A stretch of DNA of 55,783 nucleotides from an uncultured Lachnospiraceae bacterium (GCA_950097145.1 CATNCF010000016.1:1-55783); one strand, 5' to 3'; shown: positions 1-10,159, numbered from the stretch's first letter. Numbers and translations are program-made. The notes: generated by a model not told the origin, from the letters alone.

Positions 1-133
1 GTTTTTACTTGCTTAAATTTCCATCTGCCGCGTTGTCATCAATCGTTGTAGCACTCGCTACAACTCATTCTTCCGCCTTGCAGATGAAAATTTATTCTTC
101 GTAAAATTCGTCGACATTTAACCGCCAGAGTAA
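1..133 (-). repeat. MITE-like inverted-repeat element, copy 1 (cut by window edge)
   Basis: The reverse complement of bases 1 to about 120 matches 28561-28681 essentially base for base. The inner end here reads taaccgccAGAGTAA and is followed by TA, whereas copy 2 has GGAGTAA followed by TA. The central 8-bp hairpin (GTTGTAGC/GCTACAAC, loop GAGT) lies at about 46-65. The outer terminal repeat lies beyond base 1. The element ends 27 bp downstream of the restriction-modification gene stop codon. No ORF fits it. Confidence 0.8.
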
Positions 134-160
134 TATTATAATTTATTATATTAAGAAACA

Positions 161-2470
161 TCAGCTCCTCATAATTTCAGCGACTTTATTGGATAATTCA
201 CTGATCCTATCTGCAATGCCGACGCCCTGATCATTTAATTTATGTTCTGGAATTTTTAATTTTAAATTTTTAATTCGTCTCAATATTGCCATTCTTCCAT
301 AAAAGAAACGCCATTTCTGCATGTTAATTTGCGCTGCAAACCAAACGAATTCCGAATAACTCATATTGAACTTGGGCGTCAATATTCTTACGGCGCTGCC
401 ACCATTTCCCCTTGCCATAAACCTCCAGGGCTGCACACTTGCCTGTCCGAAACAGGTTACTGTAATTCCCCCATTTGGAAACACTTCCCCATAAACATCA
501 TCCACTAAGCGGATGATGCTGTTCTGCGGGTCTCCAGAAGATACATAGGGACATGTTCCAGCCAGATAATGACTCTCTCCCTGGGATTTGCCGCCATGCA
601 CATAAAAAAGCTGCTCTATTGTTTTCTCTTCTCCATATGGAAGCTCTGGCAGCATTGCATAATCTGGAAAATTAGTGAGAACTTCATCTGCAATGTCCTC
701 AATGCAGACCGTTGTCTTTAAAATCGACTTTGTGACATTTTCCTGATAAATCCTTTGTTCTTCCTCTGGTACATCTGGCTGAGGCAGATACTGTTCTGGT
801 GAAAATTCTGCGCCTTCTCGCATAAGTTCCCCAGCGTTAATGACTGCTGTCAAACTGCTCCCCCATCGCTTTCCAGCTCGAAATAACCGGAAAGCCTCCA
901 GTACTTTCTCCAATTGGGAACCTGATGTTTCCACTCTTTTTCCCTTTAGCTTCTTAAATCCGTCATTCCATATTTTTGCCATAAACACCTGGTCTGTATT
1001 TTTCTGAGGCCGGTGTGCCTGCGCTATCATAATGGTGGTATCAACGGCTGTGGGATAAAACAAATCTCCTGGAAGGCTGATCATCCCCAGAACTGAATGT
1101 TTTTTCAAAAATGTGTTCCTCCACTGGGCATTATCATCATCCGCAAATATTCCTGACTTTACCACAACCGCCAATAAACCCATAGTCTGCAAAGTCTCCA
1201 TCGCACTGGAAATAAAGTCCCGCTCCGGTTCTTCCTTCTGGGAAAAAGGCGGATTTAACAGCGCTTTTGTAAATTTCCCTTTCACAGACTGCCTGCTATC
1301 TTCCTCAAAACAGCTTGCATTCTCAATATGACTTTTTCCATCTCCCCGAAAAAACATGTTCAGCGCCGCCAGAGACCAAACCGTGGGATTCGTATCAAAT
1401 CCATATAGGGATTCCCTGATTATTTCCGCCGGAATCCCCAGTTCCTTTGCGGTACGCATCATACGGTCAAAGGATGCCACTAAAAATCCTCCTGAACCAC
1501 AGGCAATATCTATCACCTTGTCCTGCGCTGTAACCTCAACAAGCTCTGCACAAAATTTCGTAATATGCCTGGGGGTAAACACAATACCAAGGGAATTATT
1601 ATCATATCCATACCTGATGAACGCCTCATACAGCAATCCCAGAAAATCGGTATCCGTTTGAAGAATGGATTGAATATTAAGCTTCTTAAGTAAAAATACA
1701 ATTTTGCATATTTTATCGGAAAGCCTGTTATAATCCGCCAGCGTCAGCTTTAATGCATCAATCAACTGCTCCTTTTTACTCTCTTCAAAATGTTCTGTTG
1801 ATGAAATTGCACCAGAGACTAATTTATTGATAGAATCCAGTTCTCTGCCTTTTTCCAGATCAATTTCTCCCCAATATAAAGCCGTTATGACTGCTCCTAA
1901 GACTTTCGGCCTTAAGGAAGGTTCTATTTTTGCAGAACGAAGCACCGCCGAAAGGTCAATTGCCGTGCTGATATAATCTGATACCGCTGGAACAGATACC
2001 TCTGTGGTTCCATTATTTGTAAGGATCGCCCCATCCATCTCAAAAACACTGGGAAAACTTGTCAGTTCATATCCTCTTGAAGATAACGGCTTCCAAATCT
2101 CCCCATCCCAATACACCGTCTGAAATACATAGCCATAGTCTTCTTCTCCCGCAACACCCACAGCCGCTTTTATCTCATATTTTCCTGTGCTGTTTATCCT
2201 ATCAGCATAATTTATAGACTCCAATACCGCCTGTTGTATTTTTTTTCTGTCATTTTTGGCTTCCACTACCACAAGAGGAATTCCCCTTTTGCACACCAGA
2301 AAATCAGGTTTACTGCCCTTTAATCCGCAGTTTGGAAGAAAATCCTCTATTTCTTGTTCTTCTAAGAAATCACCGCCTTTTTGCGGGTGTCTGGTATCCC
2401 ATCCCTTTTGTGCGGCAATATCTCTGATTAAATATCTGCACCTCGACTCTGATCTTTTGCCTTTTCCCAT
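161..2470 (-). CDS. Single-chain restriction-modification enzyme: PD-(D/E)XK nuclease + N6-adenine methylase
   Basis: Predicted to methylate adenine at a specific DNA site and cut unmethylated DNA. Seen in 769 residues: an N-terminal nuclease-like domain of the HSDR_N type (PD at 55-56, then E70-A-K72 after a hydrophobic strand); a class I N6-methylase core with SAM motif DIACGSGG at about 321-328 and catalytic NPPF at about 406-409; and a C-terminal stretch (about 590-769) resembling one HsdS target-recognition half. No helicase motor and no separate HsdS or HsdR gene is nearby, so this resembles a type IIG or solitary fused system rather than type I. I chose the ATG at 2470 because AAGGAGG lies 8 nt upstream; the longer frame to 2530 has no good ribosome site. 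The GNAT gene lies 71 bp upstream on the same strand. Specificity is unknown. Confidence 0.8.
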   Translation of the reverse strand: MGKGKRSESRCRYLIRDIAAQKGWDTRHPQKGGDFLEEQEIEDFLPNCGLKGSKPDFLVCKRGIPLVVVEAKNDRKKIQQAVLESINYADRINSTGKYEIKAAVGVAGEEDYGYVFQTVYWDGEIWKPLSSRGYELTSFPSVFEMDGAILTNNGTTEVSVPAVSDYISTAIDLSAVLRSAKIEPSLRPKVLGAVITALYWGEIDLEKGRELDSINKLVSGAISSTEHFEESKKEQLIDALKLTLADYNRLSDKICKIVFLLKKLNIQSILQTDTDFLGLLYEAFIRYGYDNNSLGIVFTPRHITKFCAELVEVTAQDKVIDIACGSGGFLVASFDRMMRTAKELGIPAEIIRESLYGFDTNPTVWSLAALNMFFRGDGKSHIENASCFEEDSRQSVKGKFTKALLNPPFSQKEEPERDFISSAMETLQTMGLLAVVVKSGIFADDDNAQWRNTFLKKHSVLGMISLPGDLFYPTAVDTTIMIAQAHRPQKNTDQVFMAKIWNDGFKKLKGKRVETSGSQLEKVLEAFRLFRAGKRWGSSLTAVINAGELMREGAEFSPEQYLPQPDVPEEEQRIYQENVTKSILKTTVCIEDIADEVLTNFPDYAMLPELPYGEEKTIEQLFYVHGGKSQGESHYLAGTCPYVSSGDPQNSIIRLVDDVYGEVFPNGGITVTCFGQASVQPWRFMARGNGGSAVRILTPKFNMSYSEFVWFAAQINMQKWRFFYGRMAILRRIKNLKLKIPEHKLNDQGVGIADRISELSNKVAEIMRS

Positions 2471-2541
2471 GAAATCTTCCTCCTTGCGCTGCATTTCCAT
2501 CATATTATCATACACGAAACCAGAACGCAAGTTCTTTTTGT

Positions 2542-3327
2542 TTACAAGTAAATCTCATATGCAGGATAAGCCCGGTCAAAATGATATCCCAGCTTCTGTG
2601 CAAGGGACACTGACCACTGATTCTGTGCATCCCAGCTTGGATAAAGCCCTCTGTCCATACACTCCAAAATCAGTTTTGCCCCGCACACAGAGGCAAGCCC
2701 TTTTCTGCGGTGAGCCTCCTTCGTGCCTATTTCGATTTCTATTCCCTCACGGTACACAGTATAAGAAGATGCACCCGCCGCCAATTCCCCATGCTGCAGG
2801 ATAAAAGCTCCCAGCCCCCTTTTGCAGTACTCTTCATAATCTGCATACTGGGAAGTAAAGTCTCTGGCCCAAGGCTGTTCTCTGGTTTGCTGAAATATAT
2901 CCTCATTTATCAGCTTTAATTGGTAATCTGCATCCAGTCTCTTTACAATTTCTTCTAATTTCCTTCGGTCAAAGATACCTGGTTCTTTCTTGATGGCATA
3001 CCGCTCCACCCGTCTGCAGCGTTCCTGATATACATGCTCTATTTCCTCCGCCCAGGCCGCCCCTGTCTCATCCATCGGAGGCACCATAATCAGAAATTCA
3101 CGGCTGTGAGTCTTTATCTCCTCCCTCACTAAAGCCCGATTTGGCTTTCCTGCAAAGTAACAAAAATCTGCAAGCACAATCCGGGCTGACTCTGGCTTTT
3201 CTTCCCGGTCTGCCCACGCCATTCCCATACATCCCTGCAGGCAGGACCAAATCAAAGATTCCTCCCAGCCTGCAAAAAGCTGGGCGATACTTTCCATTTT
3301 TTCCAATTCAACTTTATATATATTCAT
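2542..3327 (-). CDS. GNAT-family N-acetyltransferase
   Basis: A 261-residue protein whose C-terminal third carries a GNAT acetyl-CoA signature (RRKGLAS near residue 209) followed by the expected helix and strand, ending DAQNQWSVSLAQKLGYHF, a typical GNAT motif B. The first half is family-specific and resembles the GNAT_acetyltran group sometimes linked to antibiotic self-resistance; that link is inference. The substrate is unknown. The start at 3327 is supported by AAGGGGG 5 nt upstream. It lies 71 bp upstream of the restriction-modification gene on the same strand with no obvious terminator between, so the two may share a transcript. Confidence 0.82.
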   Translation of the reverse strand: MNIYKVELEKMESIAQLFAGWEESLIWSCLQGCMGMAWADREEKPESARIVLADFCYFAGKPNRALVREEIKTHSREFLIMVPPMDETGAAWAEEIEHVYQERCRRVERYAIKKEPGIFDRRKLEEIVKRLDADYQLKLINEDIFQQTREQPWARDFTSQYADYEEYCKRGLGAFILQHGELAAGASSYTVYREGIEIEIGTKEAHRRKGLASVCGAKLILECMDRGLYPSWDAQNQWSVSLAQKLGYHFDRAYPAYEIYL

Positions 3328-3433
3328 TTTTCCCCCTTTTGTTATCTATCATTGTATTTTTTCAAACACGCTCTAATATCTGGTTCTGCATTACAATCAT
3401 ATCGGCATGGCTGCAGATTTTTTTAAGATCAAA

Positions 3434-3475
3434 AAACCGTCCAAATCCCTTGTAAATGCGGAATTTGGACGGTTT
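3434..3475 (-). terminator. Rho-independent terminator of the arabinose operon
   Basis: A 13-bp perfect stem (AAACCGTCCAAAT / ATTTGGACGGTTT) with a 16-nt loop is followed on the minus strand by TTTTTTGATC. It lies just downstream of araD and closes the araA-araD transcript. Confidence 0.85.
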
Positions 3476-3532
3476 GCTGCATCATCAATCTCATGCAGAT
3501 TTATCTTCCGATGTCAGGCAGCATAATTTTTA

Positions 3533-4234
3533 TTATTCTTCTTTCTGTCCATAATAAGCATTTGCGCCATGTTTGCGGTAATAATGCTTATCCTGAAGCT
3601 CCTGAGGCGCTGGCTGGATCCGGGGATTGATGGTTTCCGCACGGTAAGCCATCTTAGCAACCTCTTCCAGTACCACTGCATTGTGTACTGCTTCATGTGC
3701 ATCCTTGCCCCATGCAAAGGGACCATGGTTCTTACAGAGCACCGCTGGAACAGCCATAACATCCTTGCCCATCTCCTTAAAGGAATTTACAATCAAATGT
3801 CCGGTATTTTCTTCGTATGCACCGTCAATCTCTTCCTTGGTCAGGCAGCGTACACAGGGAATTTCTCCATACATATAGTCCGCATGAGTAGTTCCATAAC
3901 AGGGAATGCTTCTTCCTGCCTGTGCCCAGCTTGTAGCATAAGAAGAATGTGTATGTACCACACCGCCGATCTCCGGAAATGCTTTATACAATTCTAAATG
4001 AGTTGCTGTATCAGAACTTGGATTATATCTGCCCTCCACCTTATTCCCATTTAAGTCCATAACCACCATATCTTCCGGTTTCAGCTTCTCATAATCCACA
4101 CCGCTTGGCTTGATGACAAACAATCCGCTCTCCCGATCAATGGCGCTTACATTTCCCCAGGTAAAAGTAACCAGCCCATAGCGGGGTAAATCCATATTTG
4201 CTTCATACACTGCTTTTTTTAATTCTTCTAACAT
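3533..4234 (-). CDS. araD: L-ribulose-5-phosphate 4-epimerase
   Basis: Converts L-ribulose-5-phosphate to D-xylulose-5-phosphate, the last arabinose-specific step, in the cytoplasm. The 233 residues are the normal AraD length. The class II aldolase/epimerase fold is visible: FTWGNVSA and [10 protein letters not shown] near the N-terminus (phosphate-binding region), the zinc site [10 protein letters not shown], and a later NHGPFAWG with a further histidine. The C-terminal [14 protein letters not shown] is a typical AraD ending. It is the last gene of the arabinose operon, 14 bp after the kinase, whose 3' end carries its ribosome site. Confidence 0.95.
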   Translation of the reverse strand: MLEELKKAVYEANMDLPRYGLVTFTWGNVSAIDRESGLFVIKPSGVDYEKLKPEDMVVMDLNGNKVEGRYNPSSDTATHLELYKAFPEIGGVVHTHSSYATSWAQAGRSIPCYGTTHADYMYGEIPCVRCLTKEEIDGAYEENTGHLIVNSFKEMGKDVMAVPAVLCKNHGPFAWGKDAHEAVHNAVVLEEVAKMAYRAETINPRIQPAPQELQDKHYYRKHGANAYYGQKEE

Positions 4235-4248
4235 ATCTTTTCCTCTCC

Positions 4249-5850
4249 CTAGTTCAAAGAATCCACTGCTGCTCTCTCAATTGCAAGACCTTCACTGTAA
4301 CGCTTGATAAAGATATCAAATCCTTCCACATCTTTCGCATCCGGGCTTAATGTTGTGCTTTCCTGGCCTGCAAATACCTTCTCTTCCAAATACTGGGACA
4401 AAGTCTCATCTGAGCCCTTGTTGATCATATAAGATGCCAGCAGGGCAATGCCCCATGCTCCGCCTTCTCCTGCTGTTTCCATTACCGAGACAGGTACATT
4501 CACGGCTGCTGCCATAACTTTCTGGCCAACGCCTTTGGTCTTGAACAGTCCGCCGTGTCCCATCAGGACATCCAGTTTCACGTTCTCTTCCTTCATCAGG
4601 ATATCAAGACCTGTTTTCAATGCGCCCAGTGCAGTAAAGAGATGCACGCGCATAAAGTTTGCCAAATTGAACTTGCTGTTGGGAGTGCGCACAAACAGAG
4701 GACGTCCCTCTTCAAATCCTGTGATATGTTCTCCTGAGAAATAATTGTAAGCAAGGAGTCCGCCGCATTCTGGGTCTCCTTCCAGAGCCTTGTTATAAAG
4801 AACAGAGAACAGCTTCGTCATATCTACCTCCACGCCAAAGCTTTCTGCAAATTCTTTGAACAGATTTACCCATGCATTCAAATCAGAAGTACAGTTATTG
4901 CAGTGAACCATAGCTACCGCGCTGCCGTCCGGTGTTGTTACCATATCAATCTCAGGATGCACCTTAGCCAGCTTCTTTTCCAGCACTGCCATAGCAAATA
5001 CGGAAGTTCCTGCGGATACATTTCCAGTACGCTGGGCTACGCTCTTTGTTGCAACCATACCTGTTCCCGCGTCACCTTCCGGCGGGCATAACGGAATGCC
5101 TGCCTTCAAATTACCGCTGACATCCAAAAGTTTTGCTCCCTCTTCGGTCAGGGTTCCAGCGTTCTCACCAGCATTCAGCACCTTTGGAATGATATCTTCC
5201 AATTTCCAGGAAAATCCTTCCCCGGCAATCAGCTCATTAAACTGCCCCATCATTTTCTTGTCATAATCGATGGTATCGCTGTCAATGGGGAACATTCCGG
5301 ACGCTTCCCCAACTCCTAATACCTGCTGTCCAGTGAGTTTCCAATGTATATAGCCGGCAAGAGTGCAGAAATAAGCAATGGAAGCAACATGCTCTTCTTT
5401 ATTTAAAATTGCCTGATACAGATGGGAAATACTCCATCTCTGGGGAATATTGAACTGGAATAATTCTGTAAGTTTGCCTGCCGCCTCTTCTGTAATTGTA
5501 TTTCTCCAGGTACGGAAGGGAACCAGCAGCTCATTGTCTTTATCAAAAGCCATATATCCATGCATCATTGCGCTGAATCCAATAGCTCCAAGTGTTGTCA
5601 ATGTCTCGCCGTACTGATTCTTTACGTCCTCTGCCATTTTGCTGTAGCAGTCCTGAAGTCCATTCCAGATTGCATCCAGGCTGTAAGTCCAAATATTATT
5701 TACATACTGGTTTTCCCAGTCATGGGCGCCGGATGCGATAGGAGTATTGTCGCTGCCTACCAGCACAGCCTTAATTCTTGTAGAACCAAATTCAATACCA
5801 AGCGCAGTCTTACCATTCTTAATATCTTCAATAATCAGATTCTTTTCCAT
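4249..5850 (-). CDS. araB: FGGY-family L-ribulokinase (arabinose operon kinase)
   Basis: Phosphorylates L-ribulose with ATP before AraD acts. The 533 residues contain the FGGY N-lobe phosphate loop ([14 protein letters not shown]), [25 protein letters not shown], the [10 protein letters not shown] and [10 protein letters not shown] nucleotide segments, and a C-terminal [12 protein letters not shown]. It is somewhat shorter than classical AraB and belongs to the Firmicute branch often called simply FGGY kinase, so the role rests on context as well as family. The start at 5850 has GGAGGAG 8 nt upstream; an in-frame ATG six codons earlier overlaps that ribosome site. It lies between the transketolase pair and araD. 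Confidence 0.85.
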   Translation of the reverse strand: MEKNLIIEDIKNGKTALGIEFGSTRIKAVLVGSDNTPIASGAHDWENQYVNNIWTYSLDAIWNGLQDCYSKMAEDVKNQYGETLTTLGAIGFSAMMHGYMAFDKDNELLVPFRTWRNTITEEAAGKLTELFQFNIPQRWSISHLYQAILNKEEHVASIAYFCTLAGYIHWKLTGQQVLGVGEASGMFPIDSDTIDYDKKMMGQFNELIAGEGFSWKLEDIIPKVLNAGENAGTLTEEGAKLLDVSGNLKAGIPLCPPEGDAGTGMVATKSVAQRTGNVSAGTSVFAMAVLEKKLAKVHPEIDMVTTPDGSAVAMVHCNNCTSDLNAWVNLFKEFAESFGVEVDMTKLFSVLYNKALEGDPECGGLLAYNYFSGEHITGFEEGRPLFVRTPNSKFNLANFMRVHLFTALGALKTGLDILMKEENVKLDVLMGHGGLFKTKGVGQKVMAAAVNVPVSVMETAGEGGAWGIALLASYMINKGSDETLSQYLEEKVFAGQESTTLSPDAKDVEGFDIFIKRYSEGLAIERAAVDSLN

Positions 5851-5882
5851 TTTGAAAAACTCCTCCATATGTTGTATTCATG

Positions 5883-5963
5883 TTATACTGAGCGGCAGAT
5901 TTATCTGACGCTCAGTATAAATTCAGGTAACTGAAAACACTCCTTCCTGTCTTCAGTTACCTG
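5883..5963 (-). other. Two tandem intercistronic hairpins between transketolase and araB
   Basis: Inverted repeat one (5883-5894 with 5909-5920) pairs TTATACTGAGCG with its complement and has an inner AGAT/ATCT pair. Inverted repeat two (5924-5935 with 5952-5963) pairs CAGGTAACTGAA with its complement. Neither is followed by a strong T run on the minus strand. They are more likely mRNA-stability or processing elements than full terminators. Confidence 0.6.
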
Positions 5964-5972
5964 ATGATCTTC

Positions 5973-6917
5973 TTATTTTCCTACAAATCCCTTGGTCTTC
6001 TCATAAATACCCTGGGCATCCAGTCCATATTTTTCCAGCAATTTCACTGCCGGACCGGACTCACCGTATACATCATTCACACCAATCTTAAATACTGGAG
6101 CAGGATTCTTGTCACACAGACAGTCGCATACTGCGCTGCCAAGACCGCCGATCACAGAATGCTCTTCTGCGGTTACTACCTTGCCAGTCTTCTTAACGGA
6201 ATTGAGAATAATCTCCTCATCCAGAGGTTTGATAGTATGGATGTTAATTACTTCTGCGTTGATTCCGTCTGCTGCAAGCTTCTCTGCTGCTTCCAGAGCG
6301 GCTCCTACGCACAACCCGGTTGCAACGATGGTCACATCTGTACCCTCTTTTAACAGAACGCCTTTGCCAACCTCAAATTTGTAATCTGGCTTATCGTTGA
6401 TTACTGGAACTGCCAGTCTTCCAAATCTGAGATACACTGGACCGTCCATCTCATATGCTGCTTTCACGGCTGCTTTTGCTTCCACATCATCGGAGGGGTT
6501 AATGACAGTCATGCCTGGAATGGTGCGCATCAAAGCAATATCCTCATTACACTGATGAGTTGCCCCGTCTTCCCCTACGGAGATTCCTGCATGAGTTGCT
6601 CCAATCTTAACATTGAGATGGGGATATCCCACGGAATTTCTCACCTGCTCAAAAGCCCTGCCTGCCGCAAACATCGCAAAAGAACTAACAAAAGGAACTT
6701 TTCCGGTTGCAGCGATTCCAGCGGCAATGCCCATCATATTGCACTCAGCAATTCCACAGTCTATATGCCTTTCTGGAAATTCTTTCTTAAACACGCCTGT
6801 CTTGGTAGCTGCTGCAAGATCCGCATCTAATACTACCAGATTATCATGGTCTTTGCCCAGCTCTACCAGCGCGTTTCCGTAGCTGTCTCTGGTTGCGATC
6901 TTCTTTACTTCTGGCAT
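5973..6917 (-). CDS. Transketolase, C-terminal subunit
   Basis: The pyrimidine-binding and C-terminal half of a split transketolase, 314 residues. Visible are the Pyr-domain GIAECNMMGIAAGIAATG with the glutamate that activates thiamine diphosphate, FAMFAAGRAFEQVRNSVGYPHLNV, GISVGEDGATHQ, and the C-terminal transketolase domain (TIVATGLCVGAALEAAEKL, TAEEHSVIGGLGSAV). Split two-subunit transketolases are common in Firmicutes. It overlaps the N-terminal subunit gene by 13 bp, so the two are likely translationally coupled and made in equal amounts. In this operon it would recycle xylulose-5-phosphate from arabinose. Confidence 0.93.
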   Translation of the reverse strand: MPEVKKIATRDSYGNALVELGKDHDNLVVLDADLAAATKTGVFKKEFPERHIDCGIAECNMMGIAAGIAATGKVPFVSSFAMFAAGRAFEQVRNSVGYPHLNVKIGATHAGISVGEDGATHQCNEDIALMRTIPGMTVINPSDDVEAKAAVKAAYEMDGPVYLRFGRLAVPVINDKPDYKFEVGKGVLLKEGTDVTIVATGLCVGAALEAAEKLAADGINAEVINIHTIKPLDEEIILNSVKKTGKVVTAEEHSVIGGLGSAVCDCLCDKNPAPVFKIGVNDVYGESGPAVKLLEKYGLDAQGIYEKTKGFVGK

Positions 6918-7744
6918 AATGCTTCACCTGCTTTCTCTAATTCTTCCATTGCGGTCTTATACTCTTCATCGTTTGGAGCTTTTCCATGCCATCCAGCCTG
7001 GTTCTCCATATAAGAAACGCCTTTTCCTTTTACCGTTTTCATAACGATAGCTGTAGGCATCCCTTTCGTCTCCTTTGCTTCCTTGAAAGCCGCGCGGAGC
7101 TGGTCAAAATCATTTCCATCTGCAACGTTAATTACGTGGAAATTAAATGCCTTAAATTTATCGTCAATTGGATAAGGAGAGCAAACGTCATCTATTTTTC
7201 CGTCAATCTGCAGTCCGTTATTATCTACGATCACTACCAGGTTATCCAGTTTGCGGTGTCCGGCAAACATAGCCGCCTCCCACACCTGTCCTTCCTGAAT
7301 CTCGCCGTCTCCCAGCAGCGTATAGACACGATAGTTATCATTGCTCAATTTTGCTGATAAAGCCATGCCCACTGCCGCGGAAATTCCCTGTCCCAGAGAA
7401 CCGCTGGACATATCAATGCCTGGCGTATGCTGGATGCAGGGATGGCCCTGTAAATGGGATCCAATCTGACGGAGTGTTTTTAAGTCTTCTACCGGGAAAA
7501 ATCCACGGTTTGCGAGGGTAGAATATAAACCGGGAGCTGTATGTCCTTTGGAAAGTACAAAACGGTCACGGTCCGCCTTTTTCGGATCTTTGGGATCAAT
7601 ATTCATTTCTTCAAAATACAAATATGTAAATGTTTCTGCCGCTGAAAGTGAACCGCCTGGATGCCCTGCCTTTGCTGCATGGACAGCAGTTACAATGCCT
7701 TTGCGGATTTCATTGGCATTTTTCTGAAGTTCTAAGTTTTCCAT
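6905..7744 (-). CDS. Transketolase, N-terminal (thiamine-diphosphate) subunit
   Basis: The PP-domain half of a split transketolase, 279 residues. It shows AKAGHPGGSLSAAE, HTAPGLYSTLANRGFFP, and the thiamine-diphosphate/magnesium motif starting GDGEIQEGQVWEAA and ending in VDNNGLQ. It forms the active enzyme with the overlapping downstream gene. TAAGGAG precedes the ATG at 7744. It is 30 bp downstream of the transaldolase gene. Confidence 0.93.
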   Translation of the reverse strand: MENLELQKNANEIRKGIVTAVHAAKAGHPGGSLSAAETFTYLYFEEMNIDPKDPKKADRDRFVLSKGHTAPGLYSTLANRGFFPVEDLKTLRQIGSHLQGHPCIQHTPGIDMSSGSLGQGISAAVGMALSAKLSNDNYRVYTLLGDGEIQEGQVWEAAMFAGHRKLDNLVVIVDNNGLQIDGKIDDVCSPYPIDDKFKAFNFHVINVADGNDFDQLRAAFKEAKETKGMPTAIVMKTVKGKGVSYMENQAGWHGKAPNDEEYKTAMEELEKAGEALCQK

Positions 7745-7774
7745 GTAAATTCTCCTTATATGATAAGACTGATT

Positions 7775-8431
7775 TTATTCGCCAAATACTGCTTTGTAAT
7801 CCTTCTGGAATTTTTCAATCCCCTGGTCTGTCAGCGGATGTTTGGTCATCTGCTCAATGACACTATATGGAACCGTTGCAATATCAGCGCCTGCAAGCGC
7901 GCACTCTGTTACATGGATCGGATTGCGGACACTTGCTGAAATAATCTCTGTGTCAATGTCAGGATAATTCTGGAAAATAGCCACAATATCTTCAATCAGG
8001 CTGACGCCAATCTGGCTGATGTCATCCAGACGTCCCAGGAATGGAGATACATAAGTTGCTCCTGCCTTTGCTGCAAGCAACGCCTGATTTGCAGTAAAGA
8101 TGAGGGTTACATTGGTCTTAATTCCTTCTGCGGCAAGTACTTTTACTGCTTTCAAGCCCTCTACGGTCATAGGGATTTTCACGATCATATTGGGATGGAT
8201 CGCTGCAATCTCACGTCCTTCCTTAATCATGCCCTCTGCGTCTACCGTAGTTGCTTTTACCTCGCCGCTGATAGGTCCGTCAACGATAGATGTAATCTCC
8301 TTAATAACCTCATTAAAATCTCTGCCTTCCTTTGCAATCAAAGAAGGATTCGTGGTTACTCCGCAGATAACCCCCATGTCATTTGCCTTACGGATATCTT
8401 CTACATTCGCTGTGTCGATAAAGAATTTCAT
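7775..8431 (-). CDS. Transaldolase / fructose-6-phosphate aldolase (TalC/FSA family)
   Basis: A 218-residue class I aldolase of the short TalC/FSA family. The Schiff-base lysine lies in NMIVKIPMT, and [62 protein letters not shown] and ASVRNPIHV are family hallmarks (given here in parts). Sequence alone does not separate transaldolase from fructose-6-phosphate aldolase activity. Its position directly before a transketolase in a pentose operon favours transaldolase. The start at 8431 has AGAGAGG upstream. Confidence 0.9.
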   Translation of the reverse strand: MKFFIDTANVEDIRKANDMGVICGVTTNPSLIAKEGRDFNEVIKEITSIVDGPISGEVKATTVDAEGMIKEGREIAAIHPNMIVKIPMTVEGLKAVKVLAAEGIKTNVTLIFTANQALLAAKAGATYVSPFLGRLDDISQIGVSLIEDIVAIFQNYPDIDTEIISASVRNPIHVTECALAGADIATVPYSVIEQMTKHPLTDQGIEKFQKDYKAVFGE

Positions 8432-8456
8432 TTTATTTCCTCTCTTTCTTCCACCG

Positions 8457-8486
8457 AAAGCGGAATGGCCCAGGGCCTTCCGCTTT
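8457..8486 (-). other. Intercistronic hairpin between araA and transaldolase
   Basis: AAAGCGGAA and GGCCC pair with GGGCC and TTCCGCTTT around a 1-nt loop with one bulged T. No T run follows on the minus strand. It could protect the araA mRNA 3' end and set higher araA than downstream expression; that is inference. Confidence 0.6.
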
Positions 8487-8508
8487 GGTAAATCATTCTT
8501 AAATTATA

Positions 8509-10008
8509 TTATTTGCCAAATACAACGTTTCCTAACATCAGGTCTTTCTTGAAATCACGGATATTGGTGTTATTGTCAATGTAAACAGCTTCAATTCCCA
8601 TTGCTGCCGCCCAGTCTCCCATCTGTTCTGCAGTCACATCATAAGAGAATGCTGTATGGTGAGCGCCGCCTGCCAGAATCCATGCCTCGCATCCTGTCGC
8701 AAAATCAGGCTGCGGTGTCCAGAATGCAGTTGCTACTGGAAGCTTCGGCATAGCCTTTTCTACCTTCTTGCAGTCTACGCTGTTAATAATCAGGCGGAAC
8801 CGGTTTCCTAAATCAATCAGAGAAGTTGCAATACCAGGTCCTTCTTTCGAAGTAAATACAAGACGAGCCGGATCTTCTCTGTCGCCCATGGAAAGAGGCT
8901 GGCACTTAATGCTGATAGGCCCTTCTGCGATTGTCGGGCAGATTTCCAGCATATGAGCCTGCAGGATTCCTTCCTTGCCAGGCACTAAATTATAGGTATA
9001 ATCCTCTAACATGGAGGTTCCCTTTGCATCTTTCATGCCTGCGGACATTAATTTCATAATGCGCACCATTGCAGCAACCTTCCAGTCACCTTCTGCTCCG
9101 AAGCCGTAGCCTTTTTCCATCAAACGCTGGATTGCCAGTCCCGGAAGCTGCTTCAGCGCACCCAGATCGCCAAAGTGTGTAACGATTGCCTGATAATTCT
9201 TCTCCTCCAGAAAACGCTCAAAACCAATTTCAATCTGTGCCTGAACTGCAACATGTCTCTTGAACTCGTCTGCATCTCTGCCTTCCAGAAGAATCTCATA
9301 TTTGTCATAATATTCGTCTACCAATGCATTGGTATCAGATTCAGATACTGCCCCCACAGCTTCTGCAATCTCATTTACTGGGTAAGCGTCTACTTCCCAG
9401 CCGAACTTCAACTGTGCTTCTACCTTATCTCCTTCGGTAACTGCCACATTTCTCATGTTATCAGCTACACGCATCACGCGGACATGGCTGCTCTCTACGA
9501 TACCGATAGCAGTGCGCATCCAGGAAGCGATTTTCTCCCGGACAGCCTGGCTGGTCCAGTGTCCCACAACAACCTTGCGCTCAATGCCCATACGTGTTAC
9601 CATATGGCCCCACTCACGGTCGCCGTGTGCGGACTGGTTCTCATTCATGAAATCCATGTCGATGGTGTCATAAGGAATCTCTTCATTAAACTGTGTATGT
9701 AAGTGAAGAAGCGGTTTCCTGTATTCCTGCAGTCCCAGAATCCAGGATTTTGCCGGTGAAAATGTGTGGCACCATACGATCACGCCTGCACAGTCCTCGT
9801 CAATGTTTGCCTCATTGAAGGTCTTTCTGATTAATTCATTGGTAATCAATGTGGGCTTTAACACTACTTCAAAAGGAAGAACTCCGGACTTGTTCAGCTC
9901 ATCCACAATGATTCTGGAATGCTCTGCTACATTTTTCAAGCATTCATCCCCATATAAATCCTGTGAACCTGTGCAGAACCAAAACTTGTAATCTCTCTGT
10001 AATTTCAT
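8509..10008 (-). CDS. araA: L-arabinose isomerase
   Basis: Isomerises L-arabinose to L-ribulose, the first cytoplasmic step. The 499 residues match AraA length. The N-terminal FWFCTGSQDLYG and WCHTFSPAKSWI are typical. The metal ligands of the family are visible in order: Glu in GFGAEGDWK, Glu in TSMLEDYTYN, His in ILQAHMLEICP and His in GGAHHTAFS. It is first in the operon. The start at 10008 has CAGGAGGG 5 nt upstream. A matching AraR operator lies at 10089-10112, about 80 bp before the start. Confidence 0.97.
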   Translation of the reverse strand: MKLQRDYKFWFCTGSQDLYGDECLKNVAEHSRIIVDELNKSGVLPFEVVLKPTLITNELIRKTFNEANIDEDCAGVIVWCHTFSPAKSWILGLQEYRKPLLHLHTQFNEEIPYDTIDMDFMNENQSAHGDREWGHMVTRMGIERKVVVGHWTSQAVREKIASWMRTAIGIVESSHVRVMRVADNMRNVAVTEGDKVEAQLKFGWEVDAYPVNEIAEAVGAVSESDTNALVDEYYDKYEILLEGRDADEFKRHVAVQAQIEIGFERFLEEKNYQAIVTHFGDLGALKQLPGLAIQRLMEKGYGFGAEGDWKVAAMVRIMKLMSAGMKDAKGTSMLEDYTYNLVPGKEGILQAHMLEICPTIAEGPISIKCQPLSMGDREDPARLVFTSKEGPGIATSLIDLGNRFRLIINSVDCKKVEKAMPKLPVATAFWTPQPDFATGCEAWILAGGAHHTAFSYDVTAEQMGDWAAAMGIEAVYIDNNTNIRDFKKDLMLGNVVFGK

Positions 10009-10088
10009 GATAACCCTCCTGTAATATTATAATTTTTGATAGCTTTTCAGCCGCAGACTTATGTCTGTCCTTATACTTTAACTTTATT

Positions 10089-10112
10089 ACTTGTATGGTC
10101 GTCAATACAAGT
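10089..10112. promoter_or_regulatory. AraR operator of the araA operon
   Basis: The half-sites ACTTGTAT and ATACAAGT form a perfect palindrome separated by 8 nt. A -35-like TTGACG (minus strand) lies inside it. The same 24-bp arrangement recurs at 11316 in front of araR. The half-site resembles the TTGTAC-type core of Bacillus AraR operators. Confidence 0.75.
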
Positions 10113-10159
10113 TGTTTTTTCTAAAATTTTTATGAAAAATAATAGAAAACTCAGAAAAA

